DNA from: Actinernus sp. WN-2022
Lineage: Eukaryota > Cnidaria > Anthozoa > Actiniaria > Actinernidae
Length of the DNA: 64,000 nucleotides
Direction: 5' to 3'
Assembly (NCBI GenBank): GCA_030867875.1
Contig: JAOWCC010000936.1
Coordinates: 78,277,032 to 78,341,031 of the forward strand
Shown here: in pieces, positions 53,461 through 63,246 of the stretch
How positions within the stretch are numbered: position 1 is the stretch's first letter
Layout of the letters: the number at the start of each line of letters is the position of its first letter
Notes under the pieces: model-generated
Told to the model about the DNA's origin: nothing
Databases searched by the model: none
The model's input: the letters and a program-made list of their open reading frames with translations, nothing else
Made by a program: the position numbers and the translations under genes

Positions 53461-53848
53461 TGCACCTATCAGCGGCTTCCCCGAGGGGTCGACCCCCGGG
53501 CTAACCACGGAGATATGTGGGGGAATACAGGAGGATTGAATGCAAACATGCCCCTGGGGTCGGAGAAATGATCGACTTTGTTGTAGGGTTGGAAAACTCA
53601 GCGGGGTAGGGGATTTGTTCAAATTGCTACTAACTGATAAAGATACTATAGTCAGTTCAGCTCCATCGATCTCATTTCGTCAGTGCAATATGACAGGGGA
53701 TTGTAGGTCGTGGAAGAACTAACCAGGAGACTTTGAAAGGGACGATTCCCCTACCCCTGGGGGAAATCGTCAATATTGTTTCTGTCTTTTTACAATCCCC
53801 CTGGTCAGCCCGGGGGTCGACCCCTCGGGGAAGGCGCTGATCGGTGCA
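53461..53848. mobile_element. Harbinger-type MITE, short form
   Basis: Begins TGCACCTATCAGCGGCTTCC and ends GCGCTGATCGGTGCA, with TTA duplications at 53458-53460 and 53849-53851. The right 200 bp match 12560-12758 closely (for example ATTGTAGGTCGTGGAAGA and CCCTACCCCTGGGGGAAATC). Confidence 0.85.
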
Positions 53849-53911
53849 TTAGGCATCTTGGAAATTTCGCGTATTCTCCGTCAACCGCCATCAACTAACC
53901 GTTATTCTGTT

Positions 53912-53995
53912 ATGGCTGACGAACCCGAACCTCTTCCACCTTCTCCTGGACCCGCAGATGCTGAAGCAGTCCCGGCAGAAGTAGCGTCCCAGTAG
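53912..53995 (+). CDS. Possible short ORF, Pro- and Ala-rich
   Basis: A 27-codon frame encoding MADEPEPLPPSPGPADAEAV then PAEVASQ. GC-rich coding-like DNA with a clean ATG after a UTR-like CCGTTATTCTGTT. It may be an exon or a micro-protein; no splice partner was found. Confidence 0.25.
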   Translation: MADEPEPLPPSPGPADAEAVPAEVASQ

Positions 53996-54084
53996 CTTAT
54001 TACTTACTGTTTGTAAACACTGACGTCATTTATATATTTGCATATATAATGTGGTTGGCAAAAAACCCCGCGTGTTTGTATGAC

Positions 54085-54240
54085 TTGTATGGGAACTAGT
54101 ACCCTGGATCAGAGGTTGGAAACCGCCTCTCCTAGATCACATTAGCTTCTCCTTTCTCACATCAACGATGCGGCTGCTTAAAGAGGTCTCGCTTCGCTCG
54201 ACTAAGACGTCTCGCTTCCAGGGTAGGGAACTAGCGATTT
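54085..54240. repeat. Foldback element with TACCCTGG ends
   Basis: GGGAACTAGTACCCTGGA at the left and TCCAGGGTAGGGAACTAG at the right. Related TACCCTGG/CCAGGGTA tips occur near 25213, 58149 and 59145, so this is a widespread family. Confidence 0.6.
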
Positions 54241-54694
54241 AGGCCTCACCACAGGGAGCCCAGGCTCACAACATGAAGACAATATAAGGATTTGTATGAA
54301 ACTTTATCGCTAGTATATATAGTTGATGGAAAATGATAATAAACATCCATTAAAGTTTACATACCACATCAACTGTTGTCCAGCTGTCGTTTCAAATGCT
54401 TCCAAATCTTAATTCCTTTATAAGACTTATAAGTAAAGAGCATATAAGCTTCGATGAAAGGGCTTGCTTGCATTTTGGAAGAACAAGAAAGTAATTTGGC
54501 GATGAATAAGCACCGACCTGTGATATTTTATAAGCAACTGACTGGGTTCACTCTTCGTTTCTGCCAACCACAGAATGCAACAAATGTGGCGAGACTGGCC
54601 TGTGTGACGTCACAGTAAGTATCGCTATAATAAAGTTTGTGGGCACCAGCAGCCCTGGCAGCCGACCCGGCACCAGCTCATGATCTCGAGGTAA

Positions 54695-55240
54695 TTTTTG
54701 GTTGGCGTTCATTACTAGATATTTATAATGCAATAAGTGATAATGTTGTAGATATTACCACATTGTCTAATGATATCTTAGAGGAAGTCATCTTATCGTT
54801 TGAATCCCTGGAAATCACATATGATTTCACTAGTTTGAAGATAATAAGTATCAATGTTTGAGATACTAACCTCTTAAGCTGTGTTTACCTGATAAATCTT
54901 TATTGTTCAGAAGAGAAAATCCAAATTGCAATACTCAAGATCAATGCTTTCGATAGTAATCTTTTAATTTATGTTAGCTATTACATTTATAATGATCAAA
55001 ACAATTAGTACAAATTGCAATATTATTTCAAAGTTATTATGAAAGGTGGCGATGTAAGGCGCCTTTTAATTTTCTTTCCTTATTCAATATCAATGGTGTT
55101 CGATATTTATAGTGCCATAAGTGATCATGTTGTACATATTACCACATAATTTGAACATAATTAAGAGGAAATATTTTTATTATTTGAAATACTTGAATTT
55201 ATATTTTGTTTCACAAATTTATAGATAGTGAATGATAATG
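54695..55240 (+). repeat. Degenerate 375-bp tandem duplication
   Basis: GATATTTATAATGCAATAAG TGATAATGTTGTAGATATTACCACAT (from 54717) recurs as GATATTTATAGTGCCATAAG TGATCATGTTGTACATATTACCACAT (from 55102). In copy 1 the peptide DIYNAISDNVVDITT and following residues are open to 54861; the second copy has stops. Confidence 0.65.
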
Positions 55241-55245
55241 CTTAA

Positions 55246-55736
55246 AGGAGAACTAAACCCTAAAATCAACCCAACGTCTTTACAAAGATGTATTCTAAAG
55301 AAATATGTTCTGATATTTTATTTTTCTGTGTTGCGCGTCTACGAGGAGAAAATTAGTCTCCAATTTCGATTTTCCGCTGAAAAATCTATATTGTGTGGCG
55401 GCTCAATTCAGTGCAAATTTCCCCATGACGTACGTCACACATACCAAGGAAGAACGATCACACCTCCAGCACAAAGAAAGCACAATGGTCCGCAATTAGA
55501 AGCCATTAGGCCTGCTATTCAATGTAGGGGACGGCATGGCAAAATTAATTTATTCCCCGTATACTACGTCACAAATTACAAGACTTGAGCCGTCTGTACA
55601 TACCGGAGGCTGTGAGGAAGGTTTTCGGATTTTCTCTCCCTAGACGCGCAACACAGAAAAATTAAATAGCAGAACCTATTTATTTCGAATACATGTTTGT
55701 ATAGACATTGGGTTGATTTTAGGGTTGAGTTCCCCT
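55246..55736. mobile_element. MITE with TTAA target site (piggyBac or Kolobok type)
   Basis: TTAA at 55242-55245 and 55737-55740. The ends AGGAGAACTAAACCCTAAAA and TTTTAGGGTTGAGTTCCCCT are inverse copies, with complementarity continuing through TCAACCCAA and further blocks. The 118-codon frame inside is not a gene. Confidence 0.85.
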
Positions 55737-56001
55737 TTAAGATAGTTTTAAGCTGTTAGGCCATTTTATTTCTTAAATGGTATGTTAAAGAATGTTCATG
55801 TTAATAAAACAAATTGTTACTGTTCATTGACAATCTTGTTTTGTTTCTGATTATTATTTTGTTTCTGGCTATTACAATGTTTTTTCATTGCCTCTTTTCT
55901 TTGTATGGGTGGAGTGGTTGCACTAGATCCATGAAGTACATTTTAGAAAGCAGTCTAAATAAGGTGGCTTGTCTACTCCCTAAATGTGTTTCAAAGGTTT
56001 A

Positions 56002-56158
56002 TTGTAGTCACTAGAGTAATTTTACTTTGCCGGTGAAAGAAAGATGATTATTTACTTCGGCTACTTGATAAATAATAAAAGAAAACAATGGATTCAGAGT
56101 CTACTGCTAACTATTAGTTTGCCAATCGTTTCACAGGCGAAGTAAAATTACTCTATTT
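56002..56158. mobile_element. Foldback MITE
   Basis: TAGAGTAATTTTACTTTGCC and GGCGAAGTAAAATTACTCTA are arms with TA tips. Non-coding. Confidence 0.8.
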
Positions 56159-56360
56159 AATTCCAACTTGTGATTAGCCAACTCGCAGCATTTCACTTGC
56201 AATTTGTAAGCCCTAGTTATAATGATATTCAAATATAATCCGTGAGTTGTTCAGCCGTGAAGTACGTCTCAGGAACGGTTTTTAATTCGTACGCCATACT
56301 TTCCATGTGCTGTAACCACGAATGCAATTGTTATTTAAATATATTCAAAGTAAAGCGTGC

Positions 56361-56609
56361 ATGTCGTTTCCAGACTCACGTTTTGCAAAGAAGATGGCGG
56401 AGTGGCGCGCGAGCATCAGTAATGTTCAGAAAGAAATTTGTAGTTCGTGTTTTACTGACAACGAAATGCTTTTGCATCGGATGAGTGATGCCCTTATTCA
56501 TAAACATTCGTCTGCGGAGCACGATGACATGCAAAAGTGTTTGCAATTCTTCGCCTTCTCGCTGCACTTGCAGACAGCAATCTACGAATTGCGAACATTT
56601 GCGCTCTGA
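56361..56609 (+). CDS. Possible small ORF flanked by inverted AAGATGGCGG motifs
   Basis: An 82-residue frame (MSFPDSRFAKKMAEWRASIS...) with a Cys pair, CSSC, and a helical C-terminus (FAFSLHLQTAIYELRTF). TTGCAAAGAAGATGGCGGA (56382-56400) and TCCGCCATCTTTGCAA (56619-56634) are inverted, so the interval may be a MITE. AAGATGGCGG is also a YY1 site in promoters. Gene status is uncertain. Confidence 0.3.
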   Translation: MSFPDSRFAKKMAEWRASISNVQKEICSSCFTDNEMLLHRMSDALIHKHSSAEHDDMQKCLQFFAFSLHLQTAIYELRTFAL

Positions 56610-56800
56610 CTTCGCTATCCGCCATCTTTGCAATGTAGGACAAATATTCTGGTCTGCATCGCGGTACTTTAAACCTGAGTGATCATTTAATAAATTAGGA
56701 ACGGCGTCTGAATCAACAGGCGGACCTTTGTTGATTTGGGTCGACCTAAATCATGAATTAAGAACGGCACATGAAAAGTACGGCATTTGAACTGGGCCTC

Positions 56801-57055
56801 AGTTGTAAATATTCAATCGCAAAACGTGAATCGATCAGTTGTAAATACTTGCTCGCAAAATGTGAATCAGTTGAGTAAATACTCAATCGCAAAACGTGAA
56901 TCGATCAGTTGTAAATACTCGCTCGCAAAACGTGAATCAGTTGAGTAAATACTCAATCGCAAAACGTGAATCGATCAGTTGTAAATACTCACTCACAAAA
57001 CGTGAATCATTGTAAACTGCTCACTCGCAAAACGTGAATCATTGTAAATACTCAT
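56801..57055 (+). repeat. Dimeric 70-bp tandem repeat
   Basis: Alternating about 36-bp and 34-bp monomers with GTAAATACTC(A/G)(A/C)TCGCAAAACGTGAATC. The two monomers differ by the linker (GATCAGTT versus AGTTGA). Three dimers plus degenerate units. Confidence 0.85.
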
Positions 57056-57251
57056 GAAGCTTTCAATAAATTACATTCAATTACGGTGAGTGTTCTTCTG
57101 TGTTTATTTGGCCTCTTTTCAGAGTATCTAGTAATATGAACGATTCAGTTTGGTGTTGAATTGTTCGCATGTTTGTTGTTAAAATCCGCGATCAACTACA
57201 AGCTAACGTATATTAAACCGGATTCACAAGATGTCTAATGCCATCAAATTT

Positions 57252-57724
57252 AAGTAATGGTCCAGATAAGAACTGTAGTGGAATCCATTGTTCTGCGGCA
57301 ATGAGCCTCCCCCACATACGATTTTGTTTGAATATGCCTTACGTGCTTTAGGAGGTATCTACAGTCCAAACTACATCTCGAAAATAAAGTATTTTTTATG
57401 CTATTGGCTCTTTTTTCTGTGAAAACGCAGAGAAGCCACCATCCAGCCAATCGGATATAGAGAAAACAAAGGATTTTTCAATCGCAAATTTGAGAACTTT
57501 CCCCACATACGATATTCTTCAAAATTAAACCATAGTTAGTTTCATCAAAAATAAATTCAAACCACAAAAAAATATCGAATGAAAATGCATTATTTGGATG
57601 GGTTTCTATTGAATTTATAAGTATCAACCAATGAAATTACGAGAAAGAATAATAGAAAATTAACACCTTTTAACATTCCTTGCCGTAGACACTACATGTA
57701 CAGTTCTTATCTGGACCATTACTT
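57252..57724. mobile_element. MITE with 26-bp inverted ends
   Basis: AAGTAATGGTCCAGATAAGA at the left and TCTTATCTGGACCATTACTT at the right, continuing through ACTGTA. CCCCCACATACGAT(A/T)TT is repeated inside. Non-coding. Confidence 0.8.
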
Positions 57725-58144
57725 TATCAGCAAACATCAAAATATTTGGCACCAGGTTCTCATAAAAAAACACTGTACTTCCCGCCATGTTTACCCTGAT
57801 TACCCAGCATGCCACTAGATGAAAACCGTGCGGAAAACAATGCGAATTCGTATTCGCGCGATTCCGAAAATGGAATTACCGGGAGTGACCAGACATTATA
57901 AAAATACAAGTAAATAAGGCATAAAACATAATAAACCTGCCTTATTAACCTTGCTTGCTCAGTCTGTACAGACCCTGCGCTCGATTAATAAGCAGTTATT
58001 ACTAACGTGCGCTCTGATTGGTCGAAAGCTATGACTGCGAGAGTGTAGACCACGGAAATGACGTCATATCTTGCTTCTGAGGATTCAAAATGGAGGGAAT
58101 GCCACATTTCTGCTGGCTTTGTTTTTCGACATGAAACTGGCAGA

Positions 58145-58210
58145 GGACTACCCTGGTTGCCAGGGGTTCGAGTTCGAGGAGCGGAGCGAAGCGACGAACC
58201 CCTGGGCTCG
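58145..58210. repeat. Hairpin of the TACCCTGG family
   Basis: CAGGGGTTCGAGTTCGAGG pairs with GACGAACCCCTGG across a GAGCGGAGCGAAGC core. Confidence 0.55.
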
Positions 58211-58329
58211 CGAGCTGCTAATCTCACTTTCATGTTGAGTATGCTAACGAGGGATTAAAATACCTCATCAAACCGGTTTCCTTGTTTTTATTACGAACTT
58301 TCACGTGGAGCACTGAACGCGGTGTTGAA

Positions 58330-58731
58330 ATGTCAAAACAGATGGATCCCAGAGAGAATATGTTAAATGCTCTACAAACTCCGGTGAAAAGGCTAACTTG
58401 TTCTCCCAACGTTTCGTTAAAGAACATTTGTCAAACCTGCTCAATCAACATTCCAATTTCGGGTAGGGAAGACACAACATATAATTTCGAAGGCTCGAAG
58501 TCAGTTAAGGAAAAGCTTGGCGAGAGACTTTCCGGTGTTTTGAATATTTCCGTAGTCCAGGAAGATGTGCCCTCGAAAATCATCCGTTCAAAGTGTAAGA
58601 GAGAGCTGGAGAAGTCAATGGGTGATCTTCAGAGGTTTAAAGATCTGGCATTGAGCTCTGCCAACCGTTTGTTCAAGACTGGCGCGTGGGAAGCACAGCC
58701 AGAACATCTCTTCGCTTTATTTAGCTTATGA
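58330..58731 (+). CDS. Small ZAD-like zinc-binding protein, single-exon ORF
   Basis: ATG at 58330 gives 133 residues; an upstream in-frame ATG at 58282 would add 16. The core ICQTC ... then a helical stretch (KSVKEKLGERLSGVLNIS), followed by IIRSKCKRELEKSM, resembles the C-x2-C ... C-x2-C layout of zinc-finger-associated (ZAD-type) domains that are expanded in anthozoan genomes. The second pair keeps only one Cys, which would weaken zinc binding. A helix follows (DLQRFKDLALSSANRLF). Small ZAD-like domains mediate protein dimerisation; here the role is unknown. It could be the first exon of a larger gene, but I see no donor that improves it. Confidence 0.45.
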   Translation: MSKQMDPRENMLNALQTPVKRLTCSPNVSLKNICQTCSINIPISGREDTTYNFEGSKSVKEKLGERLSGVLNISVVQEDVPSKIIRSKCKRELEKSMGDLQRFKDLALSSANRLFKTGAWEAQPEHLFALFSL

Positions 58732-58859
58732 TAGCTTCTTCTTGCACTGCTAATTCCTTGACGTTGGGAAATGCTTTTAAAGCAGAAGGAATTGCATTCC
58801 TGCACTCTCGCATAAAGTTTGCTTCTTTGACTTCGCTCACCATTTTGATTTTGTCTGTC

Positions 58860-58927
58860 TCTAGCCTGCGTGCAGACGTTCTCTCTCCCTGCAAAAATCG
58901 GGAAAGAGAACGTCTGCACGCAGGCTA
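58860..58927. mobile_element. 68-bp hairpin MITE
   Basis: TAGCCTGCGTGCAGACGTTC and GAACGTCTGCACGCAGGCTA are perfect inverse arms of 28 bp with a short GCAAAAATC loop. Confidence 0.85.
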
Positions 58928-59156
58928 GTCTGTCTCTTATTAGTAGAGAAATCCGGTTTTCAAACTAGAGAAGCCGCTTGCTAAATCCAACCAATCGCGA
59001 CCCTGTTAGCGTCATTGACCAATCAAATTAAGAGTACAGATTCTGTACTATTGAAAGTGAGATTCGTGCCTCGCGAGGCCAGAGGCTCGTTCAAATTACT
59101 TTCTTCCCCAGGCCCCTCTTAACTCTCTTTCGAGCCTCTGGAACCCAGGGTAGCAG

Positions 59157-59505
59157 CACACCGCGGCAAAACGGTATGCTCCGCTGGCCAAAATAACGAA
59201 GGCTCTGCTATCAAATACAAATTACCGAGGGTTTCAACTTTTTTAGTAAATAATTTTATAACTTAGTAAACTCACAGTGAATCACAAATTAAGAAAACTT
59301 CAACCTGTGAAAGTCTTAGGCTTAGCTTTTAAGTAGTTTTCTTATTTTTTTACAAAACAGTTCACAAATGGTACTTTTAAGCAGAAATTTTAAAATCACG
59401 GCATTTGCCTGTTGGTTCATTTCAGTTTTCGCGGGAAACTGGGGGGGGCCGCGCGCCGACAAGATATAGCAAATACGCATGCGCATGACGTTTTGCCGCG
59501 GTGTG
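59157..59505. mobile_element. MITE with 9-bp target duplication
   Basis: The ends CACACCGCGGCAAAACG and CGTTTTGCCGCGGTGTG are perfect inverse copies, flanked by GGGTAGCAG at 59148-59156 and 59506-59514. A 9-bp duplication suggests a Mutator-like source. Solo copies of this end occur near 24026 and 50963. Confidence 0.85.
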
Positions 59506-59667
59506 GGGTAGCAGAGGACTAAAACTTGGTTCTGATGTCACAATTTTCGCGGGTCTTCTGAGGGCGTCGGAAAAGAGAGAAATTAAAACAAGACTGATTA
59601 GCTGCCCCCAGTGACAAGGAATGTAGGTTACCGTTATGGTTCGTTCACTTCACTCGTAAAATATATT

Positions 59668-59858
59668 AAGCAAATAGAACATGGTTTATTGTGTTCTGTA
59701 TTCTGATGAAAACAATCCTGAAGCTGTAGACCATTCAAAAAGCTACAGAAACTCACTCGACGGCTCGTGATTCCTGTACGCTTTTCATGTCAGTCTACAG
59801 CTCCAGTCGTGTTTGTGTCAGAGTACAGAACACAGCAAAACATGTTCTATTTGTACCT
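59668..59858. mobile_element. Foldback MITE
   Basis: AAATAGAACATGGTTTATTG with GTGTTCTGTA pairs with TACAGAACACAGCAAAACAT then GTTCTATTT. Non-coding. Confidence 0.7.
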
Positions 59859-59884
59859 TTTTCTGTACATTTATCTGATAAGGG

Positions 59885-60014
59885 CGCCTTTGCTAGATTA
59901 GCTTTTTAGTTCTACAGGGCGCCCGTACCACACAATTTCTGCTTAATTATTTTTTCATATTATATAAAACAAATGTAAATTAATTGGTACAAATAAAGGA
60001 ATTGTTGTTGTTTG
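59885..60014 (+). mobile_element. 3' end fragment of a LINE with TTG tail
   Basis: GGTACAAATAAAGGAATTGT then TTG repeats is a LINE-like 3' terminus (polyadenylation-like AATAAA plus short tail repeats). GGCGCC...GGGCGCCC motifs lie upstream. No coding sequence remains. Confidence 0.45.
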
Positions 60015-60169
60015 TTAATTACAATATCAGTACGAGAAATTCACTATTTCTCAATACCTATTTTGCATTTTAGCATATAGAGTACGTCGGTGGGTTATGT
60101 TGGTTGAGCAAACAAAATAAGCCATTTACCAATTTGCACAATGAAATGGCTAAACTGGTGGCCAACGTG

Positions 60170-60922
60170 TTATATTCTACATTCTGGCTTCATACCAAAG
60201 ATACGTACTTTAGATCGTATCTGTTCGTACATACCTTTGATGTTCGTATTTTCTTCTTCCAAGATTCTGTAAGCTTCAGTTCTTTCTTCAGAATTAGTGT
60301 TTTCTAACATGTGTACAGCTTGTACCCAGTCTTCATAAGCAGTCACGCAAAGATAAGCAATGTCTTCATACTCAGTAAAAAGTTGTGAACACAGAACCTG
60401 ATGTCCTGTCAATACAACCCTTACTTCATCTGACACGTTAGTTGTACTGTGAGGAAGAAGCTTGTCAACAGGGCAGTACTCTGCGCATGCGCCAAAGAAT
60501 GTCTGTCTATCCACGCGATCTTGGACAGGTGTAATAAAACCTGGTAGATTTTCGAAAGTCTTTCTGCAATTTCCACATGGATCTTTATGATCTGTAAAAC
60601 TGTTCGTGGCACTGAATGCCGAAGATGACCAACTCTGTTGATCTGGAGCATCTAGAGGCTTGCCGTGCATTATTGCTCTTATAAGATTCTGATTAAAACC
60701 TGAAATTCTATTGTGTAAACAATGGGGTCGTAAAAATGGACTTACTGCCATTGATGATCCAACAAAATACTGACCGTTGTGAGAAACTATAGCCAAGACT
60801 TTAGGTTTGAAGATATTATTAGACGTAAGAGGTGCGAAAAGAGATTTGGCTATTTCCATTACGTTGTGAGCATGCTCTTCGCTGTTTCTTAGAACAACAC
60901 TTGCTTCTGCTAAGTCACCTGC
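60170..60922 (-). CDS. Exon 2 of a host gene with deaminase-like zinc motifs in reversed order
   Basis: Acceptor TTTCGTTACAG lies directly before the exon (minus strand), which encodes 250 residues in phase 0 and ends in TAA. After a helical start (DLAEASVVLRNSEEHAHNVM) comes a strand pair, KVLAIVSHNGQYFVGSS, as at the start of cytidine-deaminase folds. DPCGNCRKTFENLPGF follows (compare PCGxCRQ of cytidine deaminases), then FFGACAEYCPVDKLL (compare CAE/HAE). In known deaminases the CAE motif precedes PCxxC; here it follows. Zinc binding is likely; deamination is only inferred. The C-terminal 90 residues are helical with YEDIAYLCVTAYEDWVQ. Together with exon 1 (62085-62462) the protein is 376 residues. 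Confidence 0.75.
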   Translation of the reverse strand, partial: AGDLAEASVVLRNSEEHAHNVMEIAKSLFAPLTSNNIFKPKVLAIVSHNGQYFVGSSMAVSPFLRPHCLHNRISGFNQNLIRAIMHGKPLDAPDQQSWSSSAFSATNSFTDHKDPCGNCRKTFENLPGFITPVQDRVDRQTFFGACAEYCPVDKLLPHSTTNVSDEVRVVLTGHQVLCSQLFTEYEDIAYLCVTAYEDWVQAVHMLENTNSEERTEAYRILEEENTNIKGMYEQIRSKVRIFGMKPECRI

Positions 60923-61139
60923 CTGTAACGAAAAAAAAGTATGGGTTTATTAAACAAGCCTGTACAGTTTTATTAACCATCTTCTTAATTGTAACTGTCT
61001 GTTGGACAAAGACGAGAGCATATGTGAACTACTGTTACTTTGAAGTTACAGTTTATTTAACAAATAAAGAAGCCTTCGGCTTGTGCTTTAACATTTCTCT
61101 CGTGTTCTCAAATGACCAGAGTGTTGTTTTATGATAGTA

Positions 61140-61506
61140 TATAGAGGGTCCTGAAGGGGGGTCCTAAATCCCAGTTCCCAGCCCAATTTTGGTCCAAATC
61201 CCAGTCATCAAAGTGGGCTAATTCGAGTATTTGTGTCATCAAAGTGGGCTAATTCGAGTATTTGTGTCATCAAAGTGGGCTAATTCGAGTATTTGTGTCA
61301 TCAAAGTGGGCTAATTCTAGTATTTGTGTGAAATTATAGAGTCAGAGACTAGCAAGTCTCACAAAGAAGAGAATCCCATTCCCATTTTCCAAAGTGTTTG
61401 TCCCATTCCCAGTGGTAAAATCCCAGTCCCAGTGCACGAATCCCATTTTCCCAGCCCAAAAAGAGGCAAATCCCAGCTCCCATTTTACCCTTCAGGACCC
61501 TCTATA
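61140..61506. mobile_element. Intronic MITE carrying a 31-bp minisatellite
   Basis: TATAGAGGGTCCTGAAGGG and CCCTTCAGGACCCTCTATA are the ends, with TA tips. Four copies of a 31-bp unit (TCATCAAAGTGGGCTAATTC...) lie at 61204-61328. The rest consists of AATCCCAGTTCCCAG-type repeats. Confidence 0.85.
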
Positions 61507-62084
61507 TAACTTATTTTAAGAAGTTTTAAAATATTAAAATATCTGTTTTATAATATAGATTTACGCGCGCGATGAAAGGAAACCGCCAGTTGAAAACAAT
61601 AAAACACGGCAAACCATGTTATATACTCTGATAACACATGCCTTTTAGTACATGTTGGCTTCTTCTCTGGCGGTTTGGCGGAATAATCCCAATAATTGTT
61701 CTTCTGAACTGGCCGTGACGAATGAATAAACTGAATAATTAAGTTTCGCTTAACCATTAAAATGTAGAAACAAAAATGAAAATGTTCTCGTCTATTTTAT
61801 GCAACCCGGTATCTAATAATCGTGATGGAGCCCAAAGGCAGACGTACGTGCCGTAATGATATCCAGAATGTGACATTAATTATGTTCTATCACTTAGAAA
61901 CGGACTGAGCAACTGAAACATTTTATTGCGTGACTCAGTTAATTACTAGCTATTCTTACACTGATTCGGGCATCTGAAAACGAGCAGAGAAACTATGATC
62001 TTTACTGATCACTTTATCATCAAAACGAGAATAATGTAGACTTATTGTCACAGGTTTGCTTAGCTTCAGTCACATAAGACTTAC

Positions 62085-62462
62085 GATTTCCAATAGTTCG
62101 CTCCCTGGGTCGATGGCGTGATGTTGTTGTGGAAGTTCATTCAACTGTTCGCTTGCTAAGCCAACCAAACCCCCAACTTTCTGTACATCATTTGTTACAC
62201 CTACCAAAGTTTCTGGACTTTGGAAAGCCTCATATCCAAAGTGAAATACCACGTGTAGTTTTAAGCTCCAGTAGATGCGTATCAAACGTGTTCTTATTTT
62301 CTCTAGCACATGTTCCTGGTTCGCTTCTGCCGCCATGGGTTCTAGAACCAACTTACACACAGCAGACACATCCCTTTGCAATCTTTTTTCTACATTGCCA
62401 ATTCCTTTTGCAATTTCTTTTATACATTCGAAGGCCACATTCTGTTGTTCACGAGACGACAT
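62085..62462 (-). CDS. Exon 1 of the deaminase-like host gene
   Basis: ATG at 62462-62460 and a strong donor ATC/GTAAGT give 126 codons in phase 0, matching exon 2. The peptide is almost entirely helical (ECIKEIAKGIGNVEKRLQ, VLEKIRTRLIRIYWSL, FGYEAFQSPETLVG), so it is probably a coiled-coil or helical-bundle partner domain. The upstream 60 bases are GC-rich without TATA (GGCCGGCGATCGATGG), consistent with a CpG-type promoter. The intron (60923-62084) contains one MITE. Confidence 0.75.
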
Positions 62463-62739
62463 ATCTGTCCAAAACTGAGGTGGCCATCGATCGCCGGCCG
62501 TTGAAACTGAATGGCGCCAAACTCAGGTAATTTCACAACCGTAACTGGATAAATGGTCAATTTAACAGCGCTAGTAAATTTCACATTCCCTATGATGTGT
62601 AGACAAGGCTTTTAGACTATAAAATGCTCTCAGTTGAGATATTTACCGACTGAGCCGCCATGAAACCGATTTCTCCGAGAGAGTATAATATTAAAGTAAA
62701 TACTTCCGGTATTTCTTCGTAATCGTAGCCCGGGAAGAT

Positions 62740-63165
62740 TTTTGGGTAGGAGTGTGCCGCTGAGACCTCAAAACCCTGACCGACCTGACTCTATCCCAGA
62801 CCTAAAAATGCCGTTTACCATACCCTATCCCAGACTTCAAGCAAAAAATCTATATCCTATTCCTCACTTGAAGCAAAAAATATATACCCTATCTCAGACT
62901 CAAACCATAGATTCATACTACGAAAACCGTTGTTTTGTTTTAATATAGTATTTTAAGCTGAAGACCCCGCTGAAGTGTGGTCGATAGAGCGCTAAGCATG
63001 GCGTCAGCTGTAAGTATATCAAAATCCATACCCTTTCCCAGGCCAAAACCGTAAAAAGGATACTCTATTTCAGACCAAGACAGCTCGAAAACGTAACCAT
63101 ACCCGTATAGTTTAGATAAGGGAGTACCGGCCCTCCACCCCCCCCCCCCCCCCCCCCCCCGGGAA
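62740..63165. repeat. Pyrimidine-rich MITE-like repeat with poly-C tract
   Basis: GGGTAGGAGTGTGCCGCTGA near 62740 and AAGGGAGTACCGGCCCTCC then a C-run (63139-63160) at the right. TACCCTATCCCAGACTT-type units recur four times. No coding. Confidence 0.5.
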
Positions 63166-63246
63166 TCGTAGGCCTCCCGAATTAGCAATACCATGCTAAA
63201 TACATTTGACACTGAAATAAAGTATATTATTATTATTATTATTATT
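63166..63246 (+). mobile_element. LINE 3' tail fragment
   Basis: CACTGAAATAAAGTATATTA followed by ATT repeats; a LINE 3' end that abuts the Penelope-like sequence. Confidence 0.45.

Noticed and set aside
55232..55588. 118-codon plus-strand frame
   Set aside because: Lies wholly inside the TTAA-flanked MITE and has no domain-like features.
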